A stretch of DNA of 64,000 nucleotides from Aphanothece saxicola GSE-SYN-MK-01-06B (GTDB lineage: Bacteria > Cyanobacteriota > Cyanobacteriia > PCC-6307 > Cyanobiaceae). Of this stretch, positions 53,411 to 62,792 are shown one piece after another; the stretch's first letter is position 1; each line of letters opens with the position of its first letter. Location: positions 186,001 through 250,000 of the forward strand of contig JAHHGT010000005.1 of assembly GCA_019359745.1 (NCBI GenBank), written 5' to 3'. The notes beneath the pieces are model-generated. The model was not told the DNA's origin. It did no database searches and worked only from the letters and a program-made list of their open reading frames with translations. A program made the translations under genes and the position numbers.

Positions 53411-53436
53411 CCCCCTGCCAGCGCAGGGGGTTTTTT
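53411..53436 (+). terminator. psbA intrinsic terminator
   Basis: ccccctgc (53411-53418) and gcaggggg (53423-53430) form a perfect 8-bp stem with a 4-base loop, followed by six T. It is 70 bp after the psbA stop. Confidence 0.92.
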
Positions 53437-54340
53437 GTTGGCTTCAGGCGCCGGCCCCGATGTCTGGCAGGCTCGACGGCAGCGAACGCCAGCTCACCTG
53501 ACAGCGCCGGAACCCCAGGCCCCAGCCACCAGCCCCGACACCTACGTGCTGGGAAACGATGCCGTGGAACTGGACCGGCTGCGGCTGCAGCACGACCTGT
53601 GGCGCCCCTTCCTGCAGGCGGCCCTCGGGCGGGCCACCCTCAGCCCGGGGGAGCGGGTGATCGACCTGGGCGCGGGCCCGGGGTTCGTGGCCCTGGATCT
53701 GGCCAGGATCGTGGGACCCACCGGCCAGGTGCTGGCCCTGGAGCAGAACCCGGCCTATGTGAGGCATGGCCAGCGGCTGGCTGTGGAGGCTGATCTGGGC
53801 CAACTGGAGATGCGATGCCATGACCTGCTCCGCGATCCGGTTCCCGCAGGCCCCTTCGACCTGGTCTGGTGCCGCTGGCTGGCGATGTTCCTGCCGGAGG
53901 TCGAACCCCTGCTGGATCCGCTGCCGCACTGCCTGGCCAGGGGCGGCCGGGTGCTGTTCCACGAGTACGTCCACTGGGACACCTTTGGCCTCCATCCCCA
54001 TGGCCACGCCATGGCCCGCTTCAGCCGGGCCGTGCAACGCAGCTTCCGGCAGGCCGGTGGTGACCCCGACATCAGTCGCCGGCTGCCCTCCCTGCTCGCG
54101 GCCAGGGGGTTCGAGATCGAGGAGCTGCTGCCGCTGCCGGTGCTGGGGCGGGCGGGGGAATGGCCGGCCCGCTGGCTGGAGATGTTCGTGACGCTGTACG
54201 GCTCCAGGCTCCAGGCCCTGGGGCTCTGGAGCCCGGAAGAGGCCGAGGCGGCCAGGCTGGAGATGGCGGCGAGCCGGGCCGATCCCGGCAGTTTCTGGGT
54301 GGGCCCCACCATCCTGGAGGTCAGGGCCCGACGGTCCTGA
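53435..54340 (+). CDS. Class I SAM-dependent methyltransferase
   Basis: Up to 301 residues. The SAM site is VIDLGAGPGFVALDLA, with LALEQNP as the acidic second motif and FDLVWCRWLAMF after it. The substrate is unknown. The start is unclear: the listed TTG at 53435 lies in the terminator T-run of psbA. The conserved part begins near YVLGNDAVELDRL (about residue 37), so the true N-terminus is probably further in, at a start I could not fix. The 3' end is 48 bp from aroC on the same strand. Confidence 0.72.
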   Translation: MLASGAGPDVWQARRQRTPAHLTAPEPQAPATSPDTYVLGNDAVELDRLRLQHDLWRPFLQAALGRATLSPGERVIDLGAGPGFVALDLARIVGPTGQVLALEQNPAYVRHGQRLAVEADLGQLEMRCHDLLRDPVPAGPFDLVWCRWLAMFLPEVEPLLDPLPHCLARGGRVLFHEYVHWDTFGLHPHGHAMARFSRAVQRSFRQAGGDPDISRRLPSLLAARGFEIEELLPLPVLGRAGEWPARWLEMFVTLYGSRLQALGLWSPEEAEAARLEMAASRADPGSFWVGPTILEVRARRS

Positions 54341-54388
54341 ACGCTTCACCGCACCCGCTTCGTAGTCTCGCGCCAGTCACAGGACGCC

Positions 54389-55477
54389 ATGGGCAGCAGC
54401 TTCGGCCACCTCTTCCGCATCAGCACCTTCGGTGAATCCCACGGCGGTGGCGTGGGCGTGATCGTCGATGGCTGCCCGCCGCGGTTGTCGCTCGATCTGG
54501 AGGCCATCCAGGCGGAGCTCGACCGCCGCAAGCCCGGCCAGAGCAAGATCACCACCCCCCGCAAGGAAGACGATCGGGTCGAGGTGCTCAGCGGGCTCCT
54601 CGATGGCGTCACCCTGGGCACGCCGATCGCCATGGTGGTGCGCAACAAGGACCAGCGCCCCCAGGACTACAGGGAGATGGAGGTGGCCTTCCGCCCCTCC
54701 CACGCCGACGCCACCTATCAGGCCAAGTACGGCATCCAGGCCCGCAGCGGCGGCGGGCGCGCCTCGGCCCGGGAAACCATCGGCCGGGTGGCCGCCGGCG
54801 CCATCGCCAAGCAGCTGCTGACCCGCGCCGCCGGCACCGAGGTGATCGCCTGGGTGCGCCGGATCCACGACATCGAGGCCGCCGTGGATCCGGCCACGGT
54901 GACCCTGGAGGCGGTGGAGAGCACCATCGTGCGCTGTCCGGATCCGGCCGTCGCCGCGCGGATGATCGAGCGCATCGAGGCGATCGGGCGGGAGGGGGAC
55001 TCCTGCGGCGGGGTGATCGAGTGCCTGGTGCGGCGGCCGCCGGTGGGTCTGGGCATGCCGGTGTTCGACAAGCTGGAGGCGGATCTGGCCAAGGCGCTGA
55101 TGTCCCTGCCGGCCACCAAGGGCTTCGAGGTCGGCTCCGGCTTCGGTGGCACCCTGCTGCGCGGCAGCGAGCACAACGATGCCTTCCTGCCCAGCGAGGA
55201 CGGCCGCCTGCGCACCGCCACCAACAACTCGGGCGGCATCCAGGGGGGCATCAGCAACGGCGAGGAGATCCGGCTGCGGGTGGCCTTCAAACCCACCGCC
55301 ACGATCCGCAAGGAGCAGCAGACCATCGACGCCTCCGGCGCCGCCACCACCCTGGCGGCCAAGGGACGGCACGATCCCTGTGTGCTGCCGCGGGCCGTGC
55401 CGATGGTGGAAGCGATGGTGGCCCTGGTGCTGGCCGATCACCTGTTGCGCCAGCAGGGCCAGTGCAGCCTCTGGTGA
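54389..55477 (+). CDS. aroC: Chorismate synthase
   Basis: 362 residues. It forms chorismate from EPSP, the last shared step for aromatic amino acids and quinones, with reduced FMN as cofactor. Signatures: [14 protein letters not shown] at the N-terminus, [12 protein letters not shown] in the centre, and the [11 protein letters not shown] and [10 protein letters not shown] motifs. The start [19 protein letters not shown] is conserved. It is convergent with eda, 8 bp away. Confidence 0.97.
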   Translation: MGSSFGHLFRISTFGESHGGGVGVIVDGCPPRLSLDLEAIQAELDRRKPGQSKITTPRKEDDRVEVLSGLLDGVTLGTPIAMVVRNKDQRPQDYREMEVAFRPSHADATYQAKYGIQARSGGGRASARETIGRVAAGAIAKQLLTRAAGTEVIAWVRRIHDIEAAVDPATVTLEAVESTIVRCPDPAVAARMIERIEAIGREGDSCGGVIECLVRRPPVGLGMPVFDKLEADLAKALMSLPATKGFEVGSGFGGTLLRGSEHNDAFLPSEDGRLRTATNNSGGIQGGISNGEEIRLRVAFKPTATIRKEQQTIDASGAATTLAAKGRHDPCVLPRAVPMVEAMVALVLADHLLRQQGQCSLW

Positions 55478-55485
55478 TGGGCTGA

Positions 55486-56085
55486 TCAGGGTCGGGTTGG
55501 CAGCGCGGCCAGAAGCTGCCTCAGCGGGTCTGTGGCGAAGGGTGCTGCCGCCGGACCCTGGGAGTCTCCCACCAGCGACGCCCCCAGGGCGACGGCATCA
55601 ACCCCCGCCTCCAGCCAGGGAAGGACATCACTGGGCGACAGCCCCCCGGCGGCAATGCAGAAGGGCAGCGGCGCGCCCAGGGGATCCCGCAGGCGCCGCC
55701 AGTAGCCGATGCCCACCGTGGTGGCGGGGAACAGCTTGACGATGGAACAGCCCAGGGCCCGGGCCCGGTTCACCTCCGTGGGTGTCATCACACCGGGGAC
55801 GAGGGCGAAGCCCGCAGCTGCCGACCTCGCCAGCAGGCGGCTGTCGAGGATGGGGGAGACGCCGTAGGCAAAACCGGCCTCCAGCACCGCCTCCAGGGCG
55901 GCTTCGCCGCAGATCGAGGCTGCCCCCAGACGCAGGTCCGGGAAGCTGGCGATCAGCGGCCGGCACTGGGCGATCCAGTCGGCGCCGGGGCCCCAGGCGA
56001 TCTCAATGTGCCGCACCCCCAGATCACGCAGCTGCTCCAGTTGGGGAACCAACAGGGAAGGCTGCCGATGGCGAAGCACCACCAG
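55486..56085 (-). CDS. eda: KDPG/KHG aldolase
   Basis: About 199 residues from GTG 56085. It cleaves 2-keto-3-deoxy-6-phosphogluconate into pyruvate and glyceraldehyde 3-phosphate in the Entner-Doudoroff route. Motifs: VRHIEIAW with the Glu, LVPGVMTPTEV, and SIVKLFPATTV with the Schiff-base Lys. The usual first strand (LLVVLR) is partly upstream: the in-frame codons there (LIASLHHQP) read like real protein but have no ATG, GTG or TTG before the ftsH stop, so the start may be non-standard. It lies 46 bp after ftsH on the same strand. Confidence 0.85.
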   Translation of the reverse strand: MVVLRHRQPSLLVPQLEQLRDLGVRHIEIAWGPGADWIAQCRPLIASFPDLRLGAASICGEAALEAVLEAGFAYGVSPILDSRLLARSAAAGFALVPGVMTPTEVNRARALGCSIVKLFPATTVGIGYWRRLRDPLGAPLPFCIAAGGLSPSDVLPWLEAGVDAVALGASLVGDSQGPAAAPFATDPLRQLLAALPTRP

Positions 56086-56100
56086 CAGGGGCTGGTGGTG
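56077..56100 (-). promoter_or_regulatory. Hairpin over the eda start region
   Basis: caccaccag (56077-56085) and ctggtggtg (56092-56100) form a perfect 9-bp stem around a 6-base loop. It lies 32 bp after the ftsH stop and covers the two GTG candidate starts of eda. It could end ftsH mRNA or control eda translation; no T-run is seen. Confidence 0.4.
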
Positions 56101-56131
56101 CAGGGACGCGATCAGGCCGTCGCCGGCAGAC

Positions 56132-57976
56132 CTAGACGTAGGCCGCCACCGTGACGTTGCGGGAGATCAGCAGCTCCTGGAGCTCCTCGGCATCCACCGT
56201 CTCCTTCTCCACCAGGATCTCGGCCAGTTCATCGAGCACGGCCCGGTTGGCGAGCAGGACGTCGGTGGCGCGGCGATAGGCATCCGCCACCAGCTGGGAC
56301 ACCTCCTCGTCGATGGCGGCGGCGGTGTCCTCGGAGAAGTCGCGCTCGGCGGCGATGTCGCGACCGAGGAACATGCCGCCCTGGGCACGGCCAAGGGCCA
56401 CCGGGCCGAGGCGGTCGCTCATGCCGAAGCGGGTCACCATCTGGCGGGCGACGCGGGCCACCTGCTGCAGGTCGTTGGAGGCACCGGTGGTGACTTCATC
56501 TTCGCCGTAGACGATTTCCTCGGCGACGCGGCCACCCAGGGCGACGGCCATCTGGTTCTGCAGGTAGGAACGGGAGTACAGACCCGACTCCATCCGCTCT
56601 TCGCTGGGGGTGAAGAAGGTGAGACCGCCGGCCTGGCCACGGGGAATGATGCTGATCTTCTGGACGGGGTCGTAATCGGGCATCAGAGCCCCCACCAGGG
56701 CGTGGCCGGACTCGTGGTAGGCCACCAGGCGCTTGCGGCGCTCGCTCATCACCCGATCCTTCTTCTCGGGGCCGGCCATGACCCGCTCGATGGCGTCATT
56801 GACCTCATCCATCGAGACCTCGGTGAGCTGGCGCCGGGCAGCGAGAATGGCCGCTTCGTTGAGGAGGTTGGCCAGGTCGGCACCGGTGAAGCCGGGGGTG
56901 CGGCGGGCCACCTTGTCGAGGTCCACGTCCTTGGCGAGGGTCTTGCCGCGGGCATGGACGCCGAGGATCTGCAGCCGGCCGGCGTAGTCGGGGCGATCGA
57001 CCACCACCTGGCGGTCGAAACGGCCCGGCCGCATCAGGGCCGAATCGAGCACGTCGGGGCGGTTGGTGGCCGCGACGATGATGATGCCGGTGTTGCCCTC
57101 GAAGCCGTCCATCTCGGTGAGCAACTGGTTGAGGGTCTGCTCGCGTTCGTCGTTGCCGCCGCCGAGGCCAGCGCCACGCTGGCGGCCCACGGCGTCGATC
57201 TCATCGATGAAGACGATGCAGGGGGCGTTCTTCTTGGCCTGCTCGAACAGGTCGCGCACGCGGCTGGCGCCGACGCCCACGAACATCTCGACGAACTCGG
57301 AACCGGAGATCGAGAAGAAGGGCACGCCCGCCTCACCGGCCACGGCCTTGGCCAGCAGGGTCTTGCCGGTGCCGGGAGGGCCCACCAGCAGCACACCCTT
57401 GGGGATCTTGGCGCCTACGGCGGTGAAGCGATCGGGGTTCTTGAGGAAGTCGACCACCTCGGTGAGCTCCAGCTTGGCGCCCTCGATGCCAGCCACATCA
57501 CCGAAGGTGACCTGGGTCTGGGGTTCCATCTGCACCCGCGCCTTGCTCTTGCCGAAGTTCATGGCCGGGTTGCCGCCACCGCCCTGGGCGCGCCGCAACA
57601 GGAAGAACAGGCCACCCAGCAGCAGCAGCGGGAAGATCAGGCTGCCGATCGCCTGCTGCCAGGCCGCTGGCTCCCGGTTGGGCTGCACGGCGATATCGAC
57701 GTTGTGGTCGGTGAGCAGCTTGAGCAGGTCCTTGTCGGGGGCGAGGTTCACCACGGCGCGCTGGCCGTCGTTCTCCACCACCTGGGCGGTACCGCGGTCG
57801 GGGGAGATCAGCACCCGGGAGATCTCGTTGGCCTGCACGGCCTCGACGAAATCGCTGTAACGGAGGGTGCGGGGCGCACGGGCCGGGTCAGGACGCTCCA
57901 GGAAGGCGGTGCCCACCGCGATCATCACGATCACCAGGAGCACGTAGAGCCCCGCGTTGCGCCAGCGTTTCTTCAC
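56132..57976 (-). CDS. ftsH: ATP-dependent zinc metalloprotease FtsH
   Basis: 614 residues. This thylakoid or plasma-membrane AAA protease removes damaged membrane proteins such as D1. Two membrane segments (about 8-27 and 110-127) flank the N-terminal domain. The AAA part has [18 protein letters not shown] and the arginine-finger region RPGRFDR. The zinc site is HESGH. The C-terminus ends in NVTVAAYV. It sits between sat and eda on the same strand and near psbA, but a direct regulatory link is not shown by the sequence. Confidence 0.97.
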   Translation of the reverse strand: MKKRWRNAGLYVLLVIVMIAVGTAFLERPDPARAPRTLRYSDFVEAVQANEISRVLISPDRGTAQVVENDGQRAVVNLAPDKDLLKLLTDHNVDIAVQPNREPAAWQQAIGSLIFPLLLLGGLFFLLRRAQGGGGNPAMNFGKSKARVQMEPQTQVTFGDVAGIEGAKLELTEVVDFLKNPDRFTAVGAKIPKGVLLVGPPGTGKTLLAKAVAGEAGVPFFSISGSEFVEMFVGVGASRVRDLFEQAKKNAPCIVFIDEIDAVGRQRGAGLGGGNDEREQTLNQLLTEMDGFEGNTGIIIVAATNRPDVLDSALMRPGRFDRQVVVDRPDYAGRLQILGVHARGKTLAKDVDLDKVARRTPGFTGADLANLLNEAAILAARRQLTEVSMDEVNDAIERVMAGPEKKDRVMSERRKRLVAYHESGHALVGALMPDYDPVQKISIIPRGQAGGLTFFTPSEERMESGLYSRSYLQNQMAVALGGRVAEEIVYGEDEVTTGASNDLQQVARVARQMVTRFGMSDRLGPVALGRAQGGMFLGRDIAAERDFSEDTAAAIDEEVSQLVADAYRRATDVLLANRAVLDELAEILVEKETVDAEELQELLISRNVTVAAYV

Positions 57977-58042
57977 GGCCCTGTCTCCAGTATGAGGATG
58001 AAAGTAACGGAATGTTAAACGGTGTCCGGTGCTGGACGGGGC

Positions 58043-59212
58043 TCAGGCGGCGGCCCTGAGCACCTCCACCACGCTACGAAAGGCAAACCATTCTGGGATC
58101 TCTTCGCCGCCGCGCAGCATCTGGCGGAACTGGGTGCCGCTCAGCTTGCGGATGTGCAGCCCCCGGGCCTGGGCATGCTCGGCGGTGACGTAGCCCTCCT
58201 CCTCGGTGTAGACGAGGTTGAGCGACGGCACGGTTTCCATGCCCAGTTCGGTGGCCTGGTCGCGGGCGAAGTCCTGGGCTTCGTAGGGGCCATAGAAATC
58301 CTCCCCGGTCAGGGACGATTTGCAGCCTGCCATGTCGCGGCCAATGATGAAGTGGGTGCAGCCGTAGTTCTTGCGGATGATCATGTGCTGCAGGGCCTCC
58401 CGCGGGCCGGCCATGTGCATCGCGTAGGGGAGGTAGGCCCAGCGGATGCGGGGGTTGGCCACTTCGGCCGCCAGGCGCTCATAGGTGGCAAAGCGCACCT
58501 CACCGGCGATGTCGTCCTCCTGGGTGGGGCCGCAGGTGGGGTGCACCAGCACCACCGCGCCCTTGCTCACGTTGGGCGCCTCGAGCGCCCGGGTGAACAG
58601 TTCGTAGTGGGCCCGGTGGATGGGGTTGCGGCACTGGAAGGCCACCACGTCCTCGCCTGCCGGAAGGGTGGCGCGCACTTCGGCGGGCGTGCTGCAGGGG
58701 AACACCCTCTCGGGCAGGGCCAGACCCTGGAGGCGTCCGCCCAGGTAGTAGCGGCCCCGCTCGGTGGCGATCATGCGCACCGCCGGGTGCTCCAGGGACG
58801 TGGTGCCGTAGCAGCCCTTGGCCTCGACCACCTTGTCCGGCTCCCAGCGGCTCTCCACGGTGAGCACGGCCAGGTCCTGCCCCTGGTAGGTGAGCAGCAG
58901 CCGCTCGCCCACGGCGATGCTGCCGTCGTCGGTGTCGAAGACGATCGGCAGGCCGAACAGCAGACCGCTGGTGGTGCGGTGGCCCGCCACCACCGCCTCG
59001 TAATCCTCCTGGTGCATGAAGCCGCGCACGGGCGAGAAGCCACCCACGATCAGCAGCTCCACGTCGCAGGCGTTGCGGTGGCTGCAGTTCACCACCCGGT
59101 CCACCGCGGCACGCACCCCGTCCCGGTGGTCGGTGGGCACCATCAGATCGACGAGGCTGCCGCCATGGGGGGCGATCAGGTCGGAATGAGGGGCGGTATT
59201 GGCGAGCGTCAT
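58043..59212 (-). CDS. sat: Sulfate adenylyltransferase (ATP sulfurylase)
   Basis: 389 residues from ATG 59212 (MTLANTAPHSDLIAPHGG), chosen because the family starts near here. It makes adenosine 5'-phosphosulfate, the first step of sulfate assimilation. The nucleotide site FQCRNPIHRAH and FIIGRDMAGC are intact, and there is no APS kinase domain. It lies 66 bp before ftsH on the same strand. The psbO terminator separates it from psbO. Confidence 0.97.
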   Translation of the reverse strand: MTLANTAPHSDLIAPHGGSLVDLMVPTDHRDGVRAAVDRVVNCSHRNACDVELLIVGGFSPVRGFMHQEDYEAVVAGHRTTSGLLFGLPIVFDTDDGSIAVGERLLLTYQGQDLAVLTVESRWEPDKVVEAKGCYGTTSLEHPAVRMIATERGRYYLGGRLQGLALPERVFPCSTPAEVRATLPAGEDVVAFQCRNPIHRAHYELFTRALEAPNVSKGAVVLVHPTCGPTQEDDIAGEVRFATYERLAAEVANPRIRWAYLPYAMHMAGPREALQHMIIRKNYGCTHFIIGRDMAGCKSSLTGEDFYGPYEAQDFARDQATELGMETVPSLNLVYTEEEGYVTAEHAQARGLHIRKLSGTQFRQMLRGGEEIPEWFAFRSVVEVLRAAA

Positions 59213-59274
59213 GGCGACGGGCCGGGGCGTCACAAGGGATTCGATCCATCCTCCCAGACCGGCGCTCGGCCATG

Positions 59275-59297
59275 AAAAAGGGGCCCGAAGGCCCCTT
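59275..59297 (-). terminator. psbO intrinsic terminator
   Basis: aaggggcc (59278-59285) and ggcccctt (59290-59297) form a perfect 8-bp stem with loop cgaa. On the minus strand it is followed by a T-run. It is 33 bp past the psbO stop. Confidence 0.9.
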
Positions 59298-59330
59298 GCT
59301 GAATGGGGAAGGGATCTCCCTCCCGAACCA

Positions 59331-60143
59331 TCAGATCTGCTCGAGACGGCCGAAGAGCTCACCGGTGATCTTGACGTCGACGACGTCCTTGGTGCCCATG
59401 TCGGTGTCCGAGGGCTGGATGGCGGTGAACACCCCGGCGAACTCCCCGGTGCTGGGATCCACCTTGGTGATCGAGAGGTCCATGGTGCCGGTGCCATCCA
59501 CGTAGCGCTTGACGGTTTCCCCGGCGAACTCATCACCAGCGGGAACCAGGCCCACGGCACTGCTGTAGCCGGTGGTGAGACCACGACCCTTGGGATCGAG
59601 GAAGTTGCTGGTGCGGTAGCTGGGGGCGCGGTACTTGCCCTTCAGATCGGTGCTGGTGGAGAACGACGTGCCATCGGCGGAAGCCAGCAGCTCCTTGCTG
59701 GAGAAGGTGAAGGGCACCTCCTCACCGCCAGGCAGCAGCACGGTGATCGGCTGGAAGTCGATGCCCCCGAGCTCCTTGAAGCTGAGGCCATCCGCCGTCA
59801 CGGCGAGGTCGCCATAGACCTGATCCAGGCTGGAGGTGAAGCGGGTGAGGATCTTGCCGGCGACGAACTGGGCTTCCTGGCGCTTGTTGGCGGGTTCCCC
59901 CTTCACGAACACCTCGGAGGGATGCATGCAGATCTCCTTGAGCTGGTAGCGGGCCGAGGGATCCAGGGAGATCGTGCCGCGGGCGGAGTCGGGCAGGGTC
60001 GGGCAATCGTTGGCCAGACCGGTGTTGTGGATGTCTTCGTAGGTGAGATTGGCCCGATCAACGGCCTTGGCCCCGCCGCTGCATGCGGACACCAGGGTCA
60101 GGCACAGAGCCAGCACGAGGGCCAGCAGGGGACGGAAACGCAT
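59331..60143 (-). CDS. psbO: Photosystem II manganese-stabilising protein PsbO
   Basis: 270 residues from ATG 60143. The lumenal extrinsic subunit that stabilises the Mn cluster. The signal peptide is MRFRPLLALVLALCLTLVS. The mature part starts near VDRANLTYEDI after the AKA site, and the family disulfide cysteines appear in LANDCPTL and LKEICMHP. GDLAVTADG and GKYRAPSYRTSNFLDPKGRG are typical. The segment LVSAC-SGG also fits a lipobox. It has its own terminator. Confidence 0.97.
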   Translation of the reverse strand: MRFRPLLALVLALCLTLVSACSGGAKAVDRANLTYEDIHNTGLANDCPTLPDSARGTISLDPSARYQLKEICMHPSEVFVKGEPANKRQEAQFVAGKILTRFTSSLDQVYGDLAVTADGLSFKELGGIDFQPITVLLPGGEEVPFTFSSKELLASADGTSFSTSTDLKGKYRAPSYRTSNFLDPKGRGLTTGYSSAVGLVPAGDEFAGETVKRYVDGTGTMDLSITKVDPSTGEFAGVFTAIQPSDTDMGTKDVVDVKITGELFGRLEQI

Positions 60144-60255
60144 GGGGAGAAGCCGCAGAGACGGAACGGGAACTGGGCTGGCCGGGATCCTACCGGTGCA
60201 AAACACCCATTCCTGGCGGCTTGCGTGGGCTCTCAACAACCTGTATGAGAGGACG

Positions 60256-60594
60256 ATGTCCCTGAGCCGCACCCACCCGATCGACGACTCCACGACCTTG
60301 ACGCCGCCGACCCCGGCACCGGCCGCCCCCGACCTCCAGGAGCCCCTCGACGCCCTGCTCCGGATCGCCGAACAGCGGGCCGAGGACCCCGAAGCCCTTC
60401 TCGATCTGTTGCGTCGCATCGAACACCTGCACCGCAGCATCCAGGACGGCCCCTTCCGCAACAGCCTCCCCAGCGACCGCAACGGCCTGTTCACCCTGCT
60501 TTCCGAGATGGAAAGCAGCGGCGGCTGGCCCTACATCCCGCGGCTGCAGCTGCGCACGTTCATGGATCTGCTGTCGCCTGAACCGGAGCCCTGA
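60256..60594 (+). CDS. Small conserved hypothetical protein, divergent from psbO
   Basis: 112 residues from ATG 60256, preceded by GAGAGGAC. A Thr/Pro/Ala-rich N-terminus leads into helices (DALLRIAEQRAEDPEALLDLLRRIEHLHRSI). No family is recognised. It starts divergently from psbO, and its last 35 bp overlap the 3' end of coaBC on the other strand. Confidence 0.68.
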   Translation: MSLSRTHPIDDSTTLTPPTPAPAAPDLQEPLDALLRIAEQRAEDPEALLDLLRRIEHLHRSIQDGPFRNSLPSDRNGLFTLLSEMESSGGWPYIPRLQLRTFMDLLSPEPEP

Positions 60595-61858
60595 GCGCCA
60601 TCACCTCGGCCAGCGCCGACAGCAGCTCGTGGGCCAGGGCCAGTTTGCCGGTGGAGCCGATAGGGCGCTGCCGCTCCCCAGGACCGAGCAGCCAGCCCTC
60701 GTTGCTGGCGGCCCCAAACCCCGCATCGGTGCGATCGATCGGGTTGGCGAACAGGAGATCGCAGCCCTTGCGGGCGAACTTGGCCCGCGCCTGTTCCAGC
60801 ACCTCTCCGCTCTGGGCCGCGAACCCCAGGATCACCTGGGCCGGCGGACGGCGTTGCACCAGGCCCGCCAGCAGGTCGGGCACCGCCTCCCAGTCGCTGC
60901 GCAGCGCGTCCGTCAGGGCCTGCTTGGGGAGCTTGGCCGCCTGCGGGGCGCGGCGCCGGTGGTCGGCAACGGCGGCGGCCATGGCGATGGCATCGGCGCC
61001 GCCCTGCAGCGGCCCCAGCGCCGCTTCCATCTCGGCCGCCGTGACGACGGGATGGCAGCGGAGCCCCTCCAGCCACTCGGGAACGACCGTGAGGGGACCA
61101 TGCACCAGGTCGACGCTGGCGCCGCGCAGGCGGGCGGCCTGGGCCAGCAGCACACCCATGCGGCCGCTGCTGAAGTTGGTGAGGCAGCGGGCCGGATCGA
61201 GGGGCTCCCGGGTGGGGCCGGCACTCACCAGCAGGCGGCGCCCCCGCCAGTCGCGGCGGCAACCGGCCAGCACAAGGGATTCCAGGGCCAGCAGCAGCAG
61301 CTCCGGGGCGGCCATGCGCCCATCTCCGACCCGGTCGCAGGCCAGCAGGCCGCTGCCCGGCTCCAGGGGCAGCACGTGCTCCCAGCCCTGCAGCTCCCGC
61401 CAGTTGCGGCGCACCGCCGGGGCCGCCCACATGGCGCTGTTCATGGCCGGGGCGGCCAGCACGGGGGCCTCGCAGGCGATCAGGGTGCTGGCCAGCAGGG
61501 TGTCGGCCAGGCCTTGCACCCAGCGGGCCAGGCTGGTGGCACTGAGGGGGGCGACCAGCACCACCTCGGCCCACTCGGCCAGCTCAATGTGCAGGGGCCG
61601 GGCCGCTCGGTGGCTCCACTGGTCGGACTCGATGTGGCAGGGGGCGCGGCTGAGGCTGGCCAGGGCCACCGCACTCACCAGCCGCTCGGCGCTGGGGCTG
61701 AGGACACAGCGCACCAGGGCGCCCCGCTGCACGAGCGCGCTGACCACCAGGGGCAGCTTGACGGCGGCGATGCTGCCGCTGATGAGCACCAGCACGCGCC
61801 GCCCGGCGAGGGGATCGGCGGGGCCCAAGGAGGAGACCACAGGGGTCTCACTCCTCAT
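60560..61858 (-). CDS. coaBC: Phosphopantothenoylcysteine decarboxylase / phosphopantothenate-cysteine ligase
   Basis: 432 residues. A bifunctional coenzyme A pathway enzyme. The CoaC part has ISGSIAAVKLP, the catalytic His in LHIELAEWAE, and the PAMNSAMW and ACDRVGDGRM motifs with the conserved Cys. The CoaB part starts near LLVSAGPTREPLDPAR and includes TNFSSGRMG, MAAAVADHR and AAKLPKQ with the conserved Lys. It overlaps the DUF2555-like gene by 11 bp upstream. Confidence 0.95.
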   Translation of the reverse strand: MRSETPVVSSLGPADPLAGRRVLVLISGSIAAVKLPLVVSALVQRGALVRCVLSPSAERLVSAVALASLSRAPCHIESDQWSHRAARPLHIELAEWAEVVLVAPLSATSLARWVQGLADTLLASTLIACEAPVLAAPAMNSAMWAAPAVRRNWRELQGWEHVLPLEPGSGLLACDRVGDGRMAAPELLLLALESLVLAGCRRDWRGRRLLVSAGPTREPLDPARCLTNFSSGRMGVLLAQAARLRGASVDLVHGPLTVVPEWLEGLRCHPVVTAAEMEAALGPLQGGADAIAMAAAVADHRRRAPQAAKLPKQALTDALRSDWEAVPDLLAGLVQRRPPAQVILGFAAQSGEVLEQARAKFARKGCDLLFANPIDRTDAGFGAASNEGWLLGPGERQRPIGSTGKLALAHELLSALAEVMALRAPVQATADP

Positions 61859-62066
61859 CGAAGGGTTCCTGATCCACCAGATGGACGTAGGGCCGGATCA
61901 GGTCGGGTCGGTGGATCGCCAGGGCCCGCAACAGGTGCCAATCGGCGAGGCCCGCGAACGGTGTCGGGTAGTCGTCCTCCTCGAGGCGCCGGGCCAGTTC
62001 GGCGATGGCTTCGTCGTCGAAGGCCGCGAGCCGCTCGGGGGTGATGGACAGGCTGGAATCAACCAA
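61848..62066 (-). CDS. DUF2555-like small protein
   Basis: 72 residues. LAELARRLEEDDYP-like and ADWHLLRALAIHRPDLI segments resemble the cyanobacterial DUF2555 family as I remember it. It is short, acidic and helical, and its function is unknown. Its end overlaps the coaBC start by 11 bp, indicating translational coupling. Confidence 0.75.
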   Translation of the reverse strand: MVDSSLSITPERLAAFDDEAIAELARRLEEDDYPTPFAGLADWHLLRALAIHRPDLIRPYVHLVDQEPFDEE

Positions 62067-62112
62067 GGTGGCGGCCGAGAAGGGGGACGGGGTGGTGATA
62101 ATGGCGATCGAA

Positions 62113-62185
62113 GGGGAATTAGCTCAGCTGGTAGAGCGCTGCGATCGCACCGCAGAGGTCAGGGGTTCGAGTCCCCTATTCTCCA
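62113..62185 (+). tRNA. tRNA-Ala (anticodon CGC)
   Basis: A 73-nt cloverleaf. The acceptor arms GGGGAAT and ATTCTCC include the G3-U70 pair that identifies alanine tRNAs. The anticodon stem CTGCG/CGCAG holds loop ATCGCAC (anticodon CGC), and the T arm has GGTTCGAGTCC. It decodes GCG. No CCA is encoded. Confidence 0.95.
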
Positions 62186-62254
62186 TCCACCATTCTGGCC
62201 GCAAGCAGGGGTCCCCCCAGCCCGGACGCCATCGCCGGCCAGCACCAGACCCCC

Positions 62255-62428
62255 ATGTCCGCACCGATGAACTGGAGCAGCGACGCGGAAACCAGCCTCA
62301 AGGAGATTCCCTTCGTGGTGCGGCCGATCATTCGCCGGCGGATCGAGTCCATGGCCCGCGACGCCGGCCTGGATGGTGTGGATCTGGCCTTCTACGAGCA
62401 GGCCAAGGAGCGTTTCGGACGGAAGTGA
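62255..62428 (+). CDS. PCP_red domain mini-protein (protochlorophyllide reductase 57-kDa subunit domain-like)
   Basis: 57 residues from ATG 62255. The pattern W-x2-x-AE-x-SLKEIPFVVRPIIRRRIE, then SMARDAGLDGVD and FYEQAKERFG, matches the small PCP_red domain that ends the BchB/ChlB subunit and also occurs alone in cyanobacteria. The stand-alone role is unknown. It lies 69 bp after tRNA-Ala and 44 bp before the next small gene. Confidence 0.75.
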   Translation: MSAPMNWSSDAETSLKEIPFVVRPIIRRRIESMARDAGLDGVDLAFYEQAKERFGRK

Positions 62429-62472
62429 GACGGCGATGGGGTAAAAGAGGGGGTTGATCAGGGGCCCGTTCG

Positions 62473-62670
62473 ATGTCGCAGTCCAAACGAGAACAGGTTG
62501 TCAGTCATCTGCGCTACATCCGACAGGAGCTGCGTGAGATGCACCAAGGTGTGATGGAAGATGGCCTGCTGCCCGAGGCCGGCGAGGTGCGGGGTGTGAT
62601 GGCCCAGATGGAGGCCCTGCTGGAGTTGCTGGAAGGCAAAGGCTCCCGCAAGAAGGACGGGGACAGTTGA
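62473..62670 (+). CDS. Small conserved hypothetical protein
   Basis: 65 residues from ATG 62473, a charged helical protein (REQVVSHLRYIRQELREMHQ, LLELLEGKG). Its function is unrecognised. It is on the same strand as the PCP_red gene, 44 bp downstream. It may form a small operon that ends at the terminator at 62793-62819. Confidence 0.65.
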   Translation: MSQSKREQVVSHLRYIRQELREMHQGVMEDGLLPEAGEVRGVMAQMEALLELLEGKGSRKKDGDS

Positions 62671-62792
62671 AGCGCGACGTCTGAGACCGACCACCCCGGG
62701 CGTCAAGCCCCCGCAGGGACGCTCCGGTCAGCGGCTGCCCCCCCTTGCCCGAGCCCGAAGAGCTTGGTTTGCTGGTGTCGTCCCCATCACCC

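Noticed and set aside
62005-62457. 150-codon open frame spanning tRNA-Ala
   Set aside because: It covers a complete tRNA gene. The real short gene in this area is in another frame at 62255-62428.
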